Origin: Pricia antarctica
GTDB taxonomy: Bacteria > Bacteroidota > Bacteroidia > Flavobacteriales > Flavobacteriaceae
Length of the DNA stretch: 64,000 bases
Assembly (NCBI GenBank): GCA_011050085.1
Contig: DRGL01000037.1
Location: 1-64,000, forward strand
Direction of reading: 5' to 3'
This document shows, piece by piece, positions 36,132 through 44,665 of the stretch (its first letter is position 1; every line of letters starts with the position of its first letter). The notes below the pieces were generated by a model, which searched no databases, was not told the DNA's origin, and worked only from the letters and a program-made list of their open reading frames with translations. Both the position numbers and the translations under genes were made by a program.

Positions 36132-36489
36132 CTGGAATTTCTTTAACGTCGTAGTATATGGTTAAACCCAGTTTCTTGGCTAGCTCCACATCTTGGTCTG
36201 CGCCTTTTGATTCGCCTTCGATTCTAAGTATCGCATCGCATTTGGTCAATAATCTGTGTGCTGCGGGGTACTGTATCCCTTCAAAAATAGCATCACCGAT
36301 TTTGGTTGATCCTGCTAGTTGAATCAGTGGGTTTGCTACCCACTCACCGATTATAGGTAAGTGACCTTTGCGAAATATGGGAAGGGACACGGCTTCCAAC
36401 CTATCCATATTGGCCTGTATCATATCTGGCTCGTTGTTGGTGCCGCTCCGATAAGGCCCTGCAATTAGAATTAACATCATAGTATACAT
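36121..36489 (-). CDS. DUF4406-like small protein (nucleoside deoxyribosyltransferase-like fold)
   Basis: This protein of up to 122 residues opens with [12 protein letters not shown] and has [20 protein letters not shown], then IGEWVANPL. It ends with [21 protein letters not shown] and a short tail. The pattern is that of DUF4406/nucleoside 2-deoxyribosyltransferase-like Rossmann-type proteins. Methionines at 36489, 36480 and 36477 are all possible starts; family starts near MLILIAGP favour 36477-36480. It overlaps nudK by 11 bp, a pairing I have seen in other genomes. A role in clearing odd nucleotides is inference. Confidence 0.82.
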   Translation of the reverse strand: MYTMMLILIAGPYRSGTNNEPDMIQANMDRLEAVSLPIFRKGHLPIIGEWVANPLIQLAGSTKIGDAIFEGIQYPAAHRLLTKCDAILRIEGESKGADQDVELAKKLGLTIYYDVKEIPDAE

Positions 36490-36547
36490 TTATAGGTAAA
36501 TAACGTAAAAGCGTACCAACCAAAAAATAAGATAGTTGAAGAGCTAG

Positions 36548-37117
36548 TTACTTATTTTTTATTGCGCTAAGAAACTCAGGAGTAATACCCAGGTAAGATG
36601 CGATTTGCTTCTGGGTTACTTTTTGGACTATGGCAGGGTAATTCATAATAAATTGCCTATATCTTTGATCTGTTGTCATCGATATGGATTGCAAAGCCCG
36701 TTGCTGCTCACGAATATATGCGTTTTGAAAAAGAATCCTGAAAAAGCGTTCTAGCTTTGGTACGGTTTCACAAAGTCTTTCCAATGCATCAAATTCCAAA
36801 GCAACAACTTTACTAGTTTCCAAGGCTTCAATATAGAATAGTGATGGACACTTTTTTACGAAGGCATTCATATCGGTTATCCACCAATCTTTGACTGCGA
36901 ACATAATAGTGGAGGTCTTGCCGTCGACGCCTATGTTAAAAGCTCTTAGGCTACCAGATTCAACAAAATATATCCGCTTACATAGTTTGCCCTGTTCCAA
37001 AATTTGTTGTTTCTTTTGGATGTCGATGACAGAGAAAGAAGCTATAATTTGTAATTTTTCGACCTCGTTTAAAACTATGTGGTTCTGAATATTTTTGAAA
37101 ATTTGAAAATCGTTCAT
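36548..37117 (-). CDS. Crp/Fnr family transcriptional regulator
   Basis: The protein is 189 residues from ATG 37117 (MNDFQIFKNIQNHIVL). An in-frame ATG at 37231 would add 38 atypical residues and cross the divergent promoter region, so I reject it. The cyclic-nucleotide-binding-like beta-roll is clear (QQILEQGKLCKRIYFVESG, LRAFNIGVDGKTSTI). The C-terminal helix-turn-helix has the recognisable VTQKQIASYLGITPEFLSAI. Members of this group in Bacteroidota usually lack cAMP ligands. It is transcribed divergently from the deaminase gene at 37194, 76 bp away, and may control it. Confidence 0.9.
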   Translation of the reverse strand: MNDFQIFKNIQNHIVLNEVEKLQIIASFSVIDIQKKQQILEQGKLCKRIYFVESGSLRAFNIGVDGKTSTIMFAVKDWWITDMNAFVKKCPSLFYIEALETSKVVALEFDALERLCETVPKLERFFRILFQNAYIREQQRALQSISMTTDQRYRQFIMNYPAIVQKVTQKQIASYLGITPEFLSAIKNK

Positions 37118-37193
37118 CTTCAGGAAATGGAGTTTTGAGTAGCTTGGATAAATGTAAAAGGATAATTTTTCATATTGATTTAAATAGGATGTA

Positions 37194-37649
37194 ATGAATT
37201 TAAAAAATATATACCGGCACGAAAAGTACATGGAATTGGCGATTGAAAAAGCTAAAAATGGTCGAGATAGTGAATCAGGCGGTGCTTTCGGTGCTGTTAT
37301 AGTTCACAATGACGAAATTATTGTCGAGGTATACAACCAGGTAGCAGGCAAAAATGACCCCACACAACACGCTGAACTCCTAGCCATTCAAGAGGCTTGT
37401 AAAAAAATCGGGAAAAACAAATTGAAAGAGTGTATACTATATACCAGTTGTGAACCTTGTATGATGTGTCTAGGCGCTTGCTACTGGGCAAAGTTTAAAG
37501 CTATCTACTACGGTGCTTCTGCGGAAGATGCCAAGGAAAACGGATATGTCTATTCAAATTCGTATTTCGATATGAATTCCGATTTACGAAGAGGGGAGTT
37601 TCATCTGATTCAATTGATGAGGAATGAAGCTTTAGAGGTATGGAAATGA
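37194..37649 (+). CDS. Nucleoside deaminase, guanine-deaminase-like
   Basis: The 151-residue enzyme has the CDA fold with both zinc motifs intact: HAELLAIQEACKKIG (HAE) and TSCEPCMMCLGACYWA (PCxxC). The C-terminal part (YYGASAEDAKENGYVYSN, DMNSDLRRGEFHL) resembles bacterial guanine deaminases of the GuaD type. It probably converts guanine to xanthine. It is divergent from a Crp/Fnr regulator. A second CDA-fold protein of the window (23440-23928) is of a different subtype with an HPE motif. Confidence 0.9.
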   Translation: MNLKNIYRHEKYMELAIEKAKNGRDSESGGAFGAVIVHNDEIIVEVYNQVAGKNDPTQHAELLAIQEACKKIGKNKLKECILYTSCEPCMMCLGACYWAKFKAIYYGASAEDAKENGYVYSNSYFDMNSDLRRGEFHLIQLMRNEALEVWK

Positions 37650-37867
37650 TTATTTTTTTAGACATATTCCTAAGCTTTCAGAATTATAGAAAATTTGTGA
37701 TGTCAATGGATGGGTATACATTTGTTCCCAAATACACATTGAGATTTGTACCTAATATCATAAAATATCCGCTTTTCTATTATAATTTGTGGCTATTGTG
37801 TTATTTGACCTTTTACTTTACTTAAAGTCTTTGTTTTCTTTGTTCTTTATATAATTCCATTGAAAAT

Positions 37868-38311
37868 ATGATTTATGAACTCACTTACGAATCAGTTGCC
37901 GAAGATGACGTATCGATAGATGAAATCAATAAAATCTTAACCGCTTCGAGAGCGAACAATAAACACATTGATATCACTGGATGTCTAGTGTATTACAATC
38001 GTAGGTTTATTCAAATTTTAGAGGGTACCAAGGAAAAAGTACTTGACCTTTATAACAAAATCGAAAAGGATTCTCGGCATAGGGAAGTACGTATTATTGC
38101 CGAAAATCCCACGGGTGAAAGAACTTTTCCCGAGTGGGGTATGGCCTACTTTCCCATCGATGATAACTTCGTAAGTCGTAGCGAACTCGAACAGTTTAGG
38201 CGAAACCTGAAATTACTTGCCGATTTCTCAAGTCCGAAAAGTGTAACCAGTATTTTATTTTGGGTAAAGGTCAAAAGCTTAATGGCCGAGCCACCTGGCT
38301 ATCCCTTATAA
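37868..38311 (+). CDS. Stand-alone BLUF domain blue-light sensor
   Basis: This 147-residue protein is a BLUF domain (residues about 1-95) with a short tail. Against the known photoreceptor AppA, the flavin-pocket residues line up at a constant offset of 14. Tyr7 matches Tyr21, Asn31 matches Asn45, Gln49 matches Gln63 and Trp90 matches Trp104. Other family blocks are TASRANNKHIDITGCLVYY and FIQILEGTKEKVLDLY. It has no EAL, GGDEF or cyclase output, so it must act through a partner. The AraC regulator 180 bp downstream on the same strand is the nearest candidate. Confidence 0.93.
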   Translation: MIYELTYESVAEDDVSIDEINKILTASRANNKHIDITGCLVYYNRRFIQILEGTKEKVLDLYNKIEKDSRHREVRIIAENPTGERTFPEWGMAYFPIDDNFVSRSELEQFRRNLKLLADFSSPKSVTSILFWVKVKSLMAEPPGYPL

Positions 38312-38491
38312 AATTTTTGAGGTGAATTTCATAGTTTAAATTTATTGATTTGGATTCGGTTCAGATAAAGGAATTGGAAATGAGGCCTTTTCTAAATATT
38401 TTTATCATAAGGCCCTAGAAAATATTTTTAAAGTTGGCTAGTATAAATGTTTAAATAGACTGCAGGTAATGTTTGATTATGATTAGTACAG

Positions 38492-39535
38492 ATGAAGATT
38501 ATAAAAGTCACTTCATTACCATTAAAAGAGGTCATTACCGATATTGCAAACGAATTCGGTGTAGACTATGATTCCAATTGTGATGAATATTCACTTAAAT
38601 TACCATCACACATCGGTGAAGGTTCGATTCGAGGCATTAATTTTGATAATGGGCTGGGTATACTACAGTACGATTGCACTTTTATTGAGAATATGGAAAT
38701 ACAATTCGTAATCGACGAGGTGCATCCTTTGAAATTTTTGTATTGTACAGAGGGTGAACTCCTTCATCGGTTTGGCGGTGGTCAAATTTCACACACGATT
38801 GAAAAGTACAAAAAAGCCATTGTGGCCAGCGATAATAATAATGGACACATTCTTCACTTTAAAGCAGGTATGCATGTAGTGGTGAATAGTCTCGAAGTCG
38901 TTAGAAAAAAATTCGCTAAAAAAATGGCATGCGACTTAAAAGTATTGAACAAACCCTTGAAAGATCTTTTTTCGGACGTGATCGCATCCAAGGAATTTTA
39001 CTATGACGGTATTTACAGTTTACAAATGGCGGATAGCTTTGCAGAAATGAAAGCTTTCGACGAAGGGCATTTTCTTAGAAGATTATATTTGGAAGGTAAG
39101 GCCTATCATCTCTTGACTAGGCAAATTGTAGACTATCAAGATGACATGAAGGACGAAAACCAACGTTCGGCATTAAAAATGACCGATGTTCGACAAATTC
39201 AGGAGGCTGCCTCAATATTGCGTAATGAATTGGCAACGGGACAGATAATCAAATCACTTTCCAAACGTGTAGGCCTGAACCCTAACAAACTTCAAAAGGG
39301 GTTTCAATATTTTTATGACGCCACGGTCAATCAGTATTTACAAAACATCCGTTTGGAACATGCCAAGAAACTACTTTTGAATACGGACAAAAGTATGTCA
39401 CAAATTGTCGAGGCCATTGGATTATCTAGTAACAGCTACTTCTCAAAAATATTTAGGGAAAAGTACGGATACAAGCCTTCACAGTTTCGATCAAAATACC
39501 TTAGTAGCCTTAGCGATCCAAATTTTGTTGGATAA
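38492..39535 (+). CDS. AraC family transcriptional regulator
   Basis: The 347-residue protein has an N-terminal ligand-binding-like part of about 230 residues without a clear cupin motif that I recognise. A C-terminal pair of helix-turn-helices follows: SLSKRVGLNPNKLQKGF, then KSMSQIVEAIGLSSNSYFSK with the family end FREKYGYKPSQFR. The N-terminal half resembles other flavobacterial PchR-like AraC regulators in length. It follows the BLUF gene by 180 bp on the same strand and precedes a helicase gene. Target genes are not known. Confidence 0.9.
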   Translation: MKIIKVTSLPLKEVITDIANEFGVDYDSNCDEYSLKLPSHIGEGSIRGINFDNGLGILQYDCTFIENMEIQFVIDEVHPLKFLYCTEGELLHRFGGGQISHTIEKYKKAIVASDNNNGHILHFKAGMHVVVNSLEVVRKKFAKKMACDLKVLNKPLKDLFSDVIASKEFYYDGIYSLQMADSFAEMKAFDEGHFLRRLYLEGKAYHLLTRQIVDYQDDMKDENQRSALKMTDVRQIQEAASILRNELATGQIIKSLSKRVGLNPNKLQKGFQYFYDATVNQYLQNIRLEHAKKLLLNTDKSMSQIVEAIGLSSNSYFSKIFREKYGYKPSQFRSKYLSSLSDPNFVG

Positions 39536-39582
39536 GTATATTTTGGCTGGCCGTAGTATTTCACGGTTCCCCTTCTAAAGGC

Positions 39583-39590
39583 TAACTTTG
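39583..39590 (+). promoter_or_regulatory. -7 box of the helicase gene
   Basis: TAACTTTG matches TAnnTTTG and ends 9 bp before the ATG at 39600. This would give a very short or absent leader. Confidence 0.45.
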
Positions 39591-39599
39591 TACATCTAC

Positions 39600-41654
39600 A
39601 TGCATCAAGAAAAGTTAAATAGCGGACAACGAAAAGCGGTCGAATTTTCAGGGAAACATTTGTTAGTTCTCGCCGGTGCAGGCACCGGTAAGACCAAAAC
39701 GATTATTTCCAGGGCTGCCCATTTGATTAACACAGGGGTAGACCCGAGTAAAATTCAAATTCTGACCTTCACAAAGAAGGCGGCCAACGAAATCGTAGAA
39801 CGCGTAAAATCGAATTTACCGCAGTCTCAGGGAAATGCTCTAAATGGTGCCACGTTTCACTCCTGGTGCAATCAACTCATTGTTCGCTATCCCAATCTTT
39901 TTGGTGCAGCATCGTATACTGTAGTCGACCCTGATGATCAATTGAGCATCATGAAGATGGTATGCGGAAATAATAAACTTGAATTCGGAAAACTACGAAT
40001 TAAGCCGCAACAGCTTATAGATGTGTATTCTTTCGCCCGGAACACGAAAAAAAGTTTGACCCAAGCGCTACGTATCAAACTCTTCAAGAATAAAGAGGAT
40101 GCCGATACCGATTACGAACTCAGCGTTATCAAACCGCACGTCGAAAACTTGCTACGGGCCTATCAGGCCAAGAAAGGGATACAACGCTATTTAGATTACG
40201 ATGACCTGTTACTGGTCGTAGCTACACAGCTGGGAAATAATCCCGAGGCACGCACTATACTGTCCCAGAATTTAGATTATCTCCTGGTAGACGAAATGCA
40301 GGATACCAACCCCCTTCAATGGCAGTTGCTCGATCCGTTCGTACATATTTGTCATCTTTTTTGTGTGGGCGACGATGCGCAATCCATTTACTCATTTAGG
40401 GGAGCCGATTTTAAAAATGTGCATTTATTTAAGGAACGGGTACCGGATTCGGAAGTTTATAAATTGGAAAAAAACTACCGTTCGACACAAGAGATATTGG
40501 ACCTGTCGAACTGGTTGTTGAAAAAATCACCCATTGATTATAAAAAGCAGTTGGAGTCCATTCGTGGAAATGGGGAAATACCCCAACTTATTAACGTTAC
40601 CGATGAATGGCAGGAAGCCAATTGGGTAGCTGATGAAATTTTAAAAAACTATACGGATGAAGACCGTAGCTTTTCAGACCACTTGGTACTTTCACGCTCG
40701 CAATATTATACAAAGTCGCTACAGGCGGTTTTTATCCGTAGAAAAATTCCCTATGTGACCTACGGTGGCCGAAAGTTTATGCAGGCCGCACATATTAAAG
40801 ACCTGGTGTCCCTCTTACGTATCGTAAATAACCCATACGATGAAATCGCATGGATCCGGTTCTTGACATTTCAGGAAGGTATTGGTGAGGTTAGGGCTTC
40901 CCGGATTTTGCAGCAGGTTATCGAAGCGACCGAGGGAGCCGATATTCCGGAAATACTTCAAAACGCGATGCCCGGTGAAGATGGGTCTAAAATCTCGAAG
41001 CTCTATAGTTCTATCAAGGAGAAAACTAACGTAGGGGCAATGGTCGACGAGGCCTATGAAGCCATGTCCCTTGGATTGGCCTTTCGCTATCGCCGTGATT
41101 GGGACGAAAAGCGTAAGGGCGATTTTCCCGTGCTCAAATTATTGGCCCAAAGTTATCCCACCTTAGGGGAATTTATTGGAGAAGGACTTTTGGATAATGC
41201 CGAACAAATGAACGGTACCAATGTATTGAGCGAGTCGAAATTGAATACCGACGAAGATAAAGACCATGTAATTATCTCTACCGTGCACTCTGCCAAAGGC
41301 CTTGAAGCAGATGTATGTATCGTACTGAACGTTTCGCCCAAGGCATTCCCTTCGTCATGGTCTTTGGATGACTTAGAGGCTATAGAAGAAGATCGACGGG
41401 TGTTATACGTGGCTCTTACGCGGGCCAAAAATCGCTTGATTTTGACCCGAAATACGTCTTCTATCTCGGCGGTACATAACCGAACGCTACCAAGTAGGGC
41501 GGGGGAAAAAACTTCGGATGCCGAATCCTATTTTTTGGAAGGCATGCCCGATAATCTAGTGGAGCAAAAAACAATAGCCCAACAATTCGGAAATGTACAA
41601 GATGCCGCGACTCCCAACACAATCGATCTCTCTTCCGGAATGGATTTTAGTTAA
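39600..41654 (+). CDS. UvrD/Rep-type ATP-dependent DNA helicase
   Basis: The protein is 684 residues from ATG 39600 (MHQEKLNSGQRKAVEF). A TTG at 39588 would add four residues but overlaps the likely promoter. Superfamily 1 motifs are present: LVLAGAGTGKTKTI (I), LTFTKKAANEI (Ia), LLVDEMQDTNPLQW (II), GDDAQSIYSFRGA (III), LEKNYRS (IV), STVHSAKGLEADVCIV (V) and YVALTRAKNRLIL (VI). The protein should unwind DNA during repair. It is slightly shorter than E. coli UvrD (720). The GIY-YIG nuclease gene follows 67 bp downstream, which supports a repair role. Confidence 0.93.
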   Translation: MHQEKLNSGQRKAVEFSGKHLLVLAGAGTGKTKTIISRAAHLINTGVDPSKIQILTFTKKAANEIVERVKSNLPQSQGNALNGATFHSWCNQLIVRYPNLFGAASYTVVDPDDQLSIMKMVCGNNKLEFGKLRIKPQQLIDVYSFARNTKKSLTQALRIKLFKNKEDADTDYELSVIKPHVENLLRAYQAKKGIQRYLDYDDLLLVVATQLGNNPEARTILSQNLDYLLVDEMQDTNPLQWQLLDPFVHICHLFCVGDDAQSIYSFRGADFKNVHLFKERVPDSEVYKLEKNYRSTQEILDLSNWLLKKSPIDYKKQLESIRGNGEIPQLINVTDEWQEANWVADEILKNYTDEDRSFSDHLVLSRSQYYTKSLQAVFIRRKIPYVTYGGRKFMQAAHIKDLVSLLRIVNNPYDEIAWIRFLTFQEGIGEVRASRILQQVIEATEGADIPEILQNAMPGEDGSKISKLYSSIKEKTNVGAMVDEAYEAMSLGLAFRYRRDWDEKRKGDFPVLKLLAQSYPTLGEFIGEGLLDNAEQMNGTNVLSESKLNTDEDKDHVIISTVHSAKGLEADVCIVLNVSPKAFPSSWSLDDLEAIEEDRRVLYVALTRAKNRLILTRNTSSISAVHNRTLPSRAGEKTSDAESYFLEGMPDNLVEQKTIAQQFGNVQDAATPNTIDLSSGMDFS

Positions 41655-41712
41655 GCGGAAAGCTTCCCAAAAATCCCATTAGAAACACCTAAAATTTAAA
41701 CAACCCCGTCGT

Positions 41713-41720
41713 TACTTTTG
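41713..41720 (+). promoter_or_regulatory. -7 box abutting the exonuclease/GIY-YIG gene
   Basis: TACTTTTG matches TAnnTTTG and ends 1 bp before the first ATG (41722). A second ATG at 41728 lies about 7 bp after the box, where transcription would begin, so a leaderless start there is plausible. Confidence 0.45.
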
Positions 41721-41721
41721 A

Positions 41722-43122
41722 ATGGTTATGGATAAAGAACGCATTTATACAGTCATTACCCTACAGGCTACTGGAAAAGATGTGCGTCATCACCGAATAC
41801 TTAAAATCGGACTAGCCCGTATTGAAAATGGCGAAGTCATCGACCGGTTTATATCCTTAGTCGATCCCGAACAGGCGATACCAGAATACATAATGTCCCA
41901 GACGGGAATCGATGAGCGATCCGTTCGCATGGCGCCAAACTTTGCGGAAATTGCGAACAGGGTAGATGTAATGCTCCGAAACTCTGTGTTGGTCGGTCAT
42001 CAGGTATCGTGGTCATATCATGCCCTACGGTCTGAATTTCGACATCTGGGCTACAATTTAGACGCTCCAAAAATATGTACGCAGCATTTGGCGAAAAAAC
42101 TGCTTCCCAGTCTTTTTTCGTATGAGTTCGATAAGTTATGTAGCAGTTTGGCCATACCGCTGATAAATAGAACTTACATCGAAGATATTCTGGATGCTAC
42201 TAGTATTTTGTTTCAGCGTCTACTTTCGCTGGATGAAGACTCAGGCTTTATAGCAGGTTCTTTAGCACCAAAAATAATTGGGCAAAGACTGCCCTCACGT
42301 ATCGATGCCGATACGTTTACTAATTTACCAACTACCCCGGGCATCTATCAATTTCAGGATAGCGATGGAAAAATTATTTACGTTGGGAAGGCCAAAAACA
42401 TAAAAAAACGCGTACTCAGCCATTTTTTTTCCCAATCGGTAAAGGAAAAAACGCTCTGTGAGCAAACCTATTCCATCGATTTTGAGGAGACTGGAAATGA
42501 GTTTATGGCCTTACTACTGGAAGCTGAACTGATTAAGAAATTAGAACCTTATTATAATACCATTCAAAAAAAATTACGAACTACGTACCATATAAAAGCT
42601 CATTCGAACAAAAGTGGCATTCTACAATTTGCAATCGAAGAAAAACCGCAACTGGGTGAAGACTCTGAGCTATTCTTCACGAAGGCTTCAGCCAAAAAAA
42701 AGTTGGAACAACTTTGCGGAGATTTCAATCTTTGTCCAAAATACGCTGGGTTGCAGCGAAAAAAGGGGCGCTGTGACCACGCTAAATTCCCGTTTTGTGC
42801 CGGTGTTTGCTTCGGTAATGAACAGGTATATGTATACAATAAGAGGGCAACGGCAGCTTTAACGACCTTAATAGCCGATACGGATAGCTATTATATTCGT
42901 GAAAGAGGCAGACGAACCGGAGAAGTAGGTGTTACACTTGTATTACAGGGAGTTTACCAAGGTTTTGGCTATATCGACAGTTCGCAGCAAATTAGCAATA
43001 TTGACGAATTACAGGACCTAATCGAGCCACGAAAATCAACTTACCACACTACCCAGATATTAGCGGCTTTTCGAAAGAAGTTCCCCTATAAAGTAAACTA
43101 TATTGATAGGGACTTCCAATAA
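41722..43122 (+). CDS. Degenerate DnaQ-like exonuclease domain fused to a GIY-YIG (UvrC/Cho-like) nuclease
   Basis: The 466-residue protein (464 if ATG 41728 is used) has a DnaQ-type fold in residues 8-175. Its active site is lost: the DxE of motif I is T-L-Q (Thr13, Gln15) and the HNxxFD of motif II reads HQVSWS. Only a late Asp (DILDATSIL) remains. The GIY-YIG domain that follows (about 200-285) is intact: PGIYQF, IIYVGKAKNIKKR and the metal-binding Glu in EAELIKKLEPYYN. A C-terminal part with several Cys (CGDFNLCPKYAGLQRKKGRC) resembles other flavobacterial relatives. It probably cuts damaged DNA through the GIY-YIG site. Confidence 0.9.
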   Translation: MVMDKERIYTVITLQATGKDVRHHRILKIGLARIENGEVIDRFISLVDPEQAIPEYIMSQTGIDERSVRMAPNFAEIANRVDVMLRNSVLVGHQVSWSYHALRSEFRHLGYNLDAPKICTQHLAKKLLPSLFSYEFDKLCSSLAIPLINRTYIEDILDATSILFQRLLSLDEDSGFIAGSLAPKIIGQRLPSRIDADTFTNLPTTPGIYQFQDSDGKIIYVGKAKNIKKRVLSHFFSQSVKEKTLCEQTYSIDFEETGNEFMALLLEAELIKKLEPYYNTIQKKLRTTYHIKAHSNKSGILQFAIEEKPQLGEDSELFFTKASAKKKLEQLCGDFNLCPKYAGLQRKKGRCDHAKFPFCAGVCFGNEQVYVYNKRATAALTTLIADTDSYYIRERGRRTGEVGVTLVLQGVYQGFGYIDSSQQISNIDELQDLIEPRKSTYHTTQILAAFRKKFPYKVNYIDRDFQ

Positions 43123-43236
43123 TCCGGCATCATTGCGCCCTTAAAATTGTTGATAAAAAAGGAAAGAGCATTACTAATTACATCTTAGAATTAGGCATAA
43201 GTAACAAAAGTTACCGAGTGGACTAGGCAAAAGTAA

Positions 43237-43244
43237 TACCTTTG
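43237..43244 (+). promoter_or_regulatory. -7 box abutting the MBL/rhodanese gene
   Basis: TACCTTTG matches TAnnTTTG and ends 4 bp before the ATG at 43249. A leaderless or nearly leaderless transcript is implied if the box is used. Confidence 0.45.
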
Positions 43245-43248
43245 AAGT

Positions 43249-44658
43249 ATGAAAATCGAACAGATCTATACGGGTTGTTTAGCCCAAGGCGCATATTACA
43301 TTGAAAGTAAGGGCGAGGTGGCCATAATCGATCCTTTAAGGGAGATAAAGCCATACATTGATCGAGCTAAAGCTGATAATGCTAAAATCAAATATATTTT
43401 TGAGACACACTTTCATGCTGATTTCGTAAGCGGACATGTAACCTTGGCCAAAGAAACAAACGCAAAAATAGTTTACGGACCTAATGCCAATCCATCTTTC
43501 GAGGCATTGATTGCAAATGATGGTCAGGAATTTAGTATAGGTGATATTACAATTATTGCCTTGCATACCCCTGGACATACCATGGAAAGTACAACCTATC
43601 TATTGCGGGATAAGAGCGGGAAAGATTATGCGATTTTCAGTGGTGACACTTTATTTTTGGGAGATGTCGGTCGACCTGACCTTGCACAAAAAATGGGTGA
43701 TTTGACCGACAAAGATTTGGCAGGATTTTTATTTGACAGTCTACGGGATAAAATTATGCCTTTAGCCGATGACGTTATCGTCTATCCGGCACATGGTGCA
43801 GGTTCTGCCTGCGGTAAAAATATGATGAAGCAGACCGTTGATTCTCTCGGTAATCAGAAGAAAATGAATTATGCCCTGAGGGCCGATATGACAAAGGAAG
43901 AATTCATAAAGGAGGTAACAGATGGCTTACTTCCTCCACCGAAATATTTCCCATTGAATGTCAAAATGAACAAAGAAGGCTATGATGATTTTGATGATGT
44001 ACTAGAGAGGGGTACACGCGCACTTTCGCCGAAGGCTTTCGAAACAGTTGCTAACACCACTGGGGCCATTGTTCTCGATGTACGCCACCAAGATGATTTT
44101 GCCAAAGGCCATATACCGCGTTCTATTTTTATAGGTCTGAACGGTGATTTTGCCCCTTGGGTGGGTGCCCTAATTGCAGATGTTAAGCAACCAATACTTC
44201 TTGTCGCCCCGATTGGAAGCGAAGAAGAAGCAATTACCAGATTATCACGTGTCGGTTTTGATGGTACGCTCGGTTACCTACAAGGCGGTTTCGACGCATG
44301 GAAAAAAGCTTCTATGGAATATGATACCGTTAGTCACGTAAACCCCGAAGAACTCAGCAAGGTCTTAAAAGAAAAGCAAGTTTCAATTTTTGACGTTCGA
44401 AAAGAAAGCGAGTTTAAATCTGAACATGTTCAAAGCGCAGTCAACACTCCCCTTGGTTATCTGAACAATTATTTGGGGGAGTTTCCTGACAACGAAGCCT
44501 TTTATGTACACTGTGCGGGGGGATATCGAAGCATGATTGCATCCTCTATTTTAAAGAGTAGGGGTATTCACAATTTCATGGACGTTACTGGAGGCTTTGG
44601 CGCCATTAAGAATGCCAAAATACCTGTTTCTGAGTATGTTTGCCCGTCGGAGCTGTAA
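43249..44658 (+). CDS. MBL-fold persulfide-dioxygenase-like protein with two rhodanese domains
   Basis: The 469-residue protein starts with an ETHE1-like metallo-beta-lactamase domain (1 to about 245) with THFHADFVSGH, a His in HTPGHTMEST and the metal Asp in FSGDTLFLGDVGRPDL. Two rhodanese domains follow. The first (about 265-355) has no active-site Cys (LLVAPIGSEEEA); the second has it in YVHCAGGYRS (Cys near 422). The family oxidises glutathione or protein persulfides and moves sulfane sulfur. Its stop lies 7 bp from the stop of the convergent SLC13 gene. Sulfide detoxification is the likely role. Confidence 0.92.
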   Translation: MKIEQIYTGCLAQGAYYIESKGEVAIIDPLREIKPYIDRAKADNAKIKYIFETHFHADFVSGHVTLAKETNAKIVYGPNANPSFEALIANDGQEFSIGDITIIALHTPGHTMESTTYLLRDKSGKDYAIFSGDTLFLGDVGRPDLAQKMGDLTDKDLAGFLFDSLRDKIMPLADDVIVYPAHGAGSACGKNMMKQTVDSLGNQKKMNYALRADMTKEEFIKEVTDGLLPPPKYFPLNVKMNKEGYDDFDDVLERGTRALSPKAFETVANTTGAIVLDVRHQDDFAKGHIPRSIFIGLNGDFAPWVGALIADVKQPILLVAPIGSEEEAITRLSRVGFDGTLGYLQGGFDAWKKASMEYDTVSHVNPEELSKVLKEKQVSIFDVRKESEFKSEHVQSAVNTPLGYLNNYLGEFPDNEAFYVHCAGGYRSMIASSILKSRGIHNFMDVTGGFGAIKNAKIPVSEYVCPSEL

Positions 44659-44665
44659 AATCTAA

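Noticed and set aside
37118-37231. Longer start of the Crp/Fnr gene at 37231
   Set aside because: It would add 38 residues unlike the family and cover the divergent promoter and the start of the deaminase gene.
37640-37825. 61-codon frame after the guanine-deaminase-like gene
   Set aside because: It overlaps the end of that gene, has AT-driven hydrophobic composition, no family and no clear start signal.
43123-43248. Sigma-54 promoter before the MBL/rhodanese gene
   Set aside because: GGCA elements are present but none has GC at the required 10-base distance.
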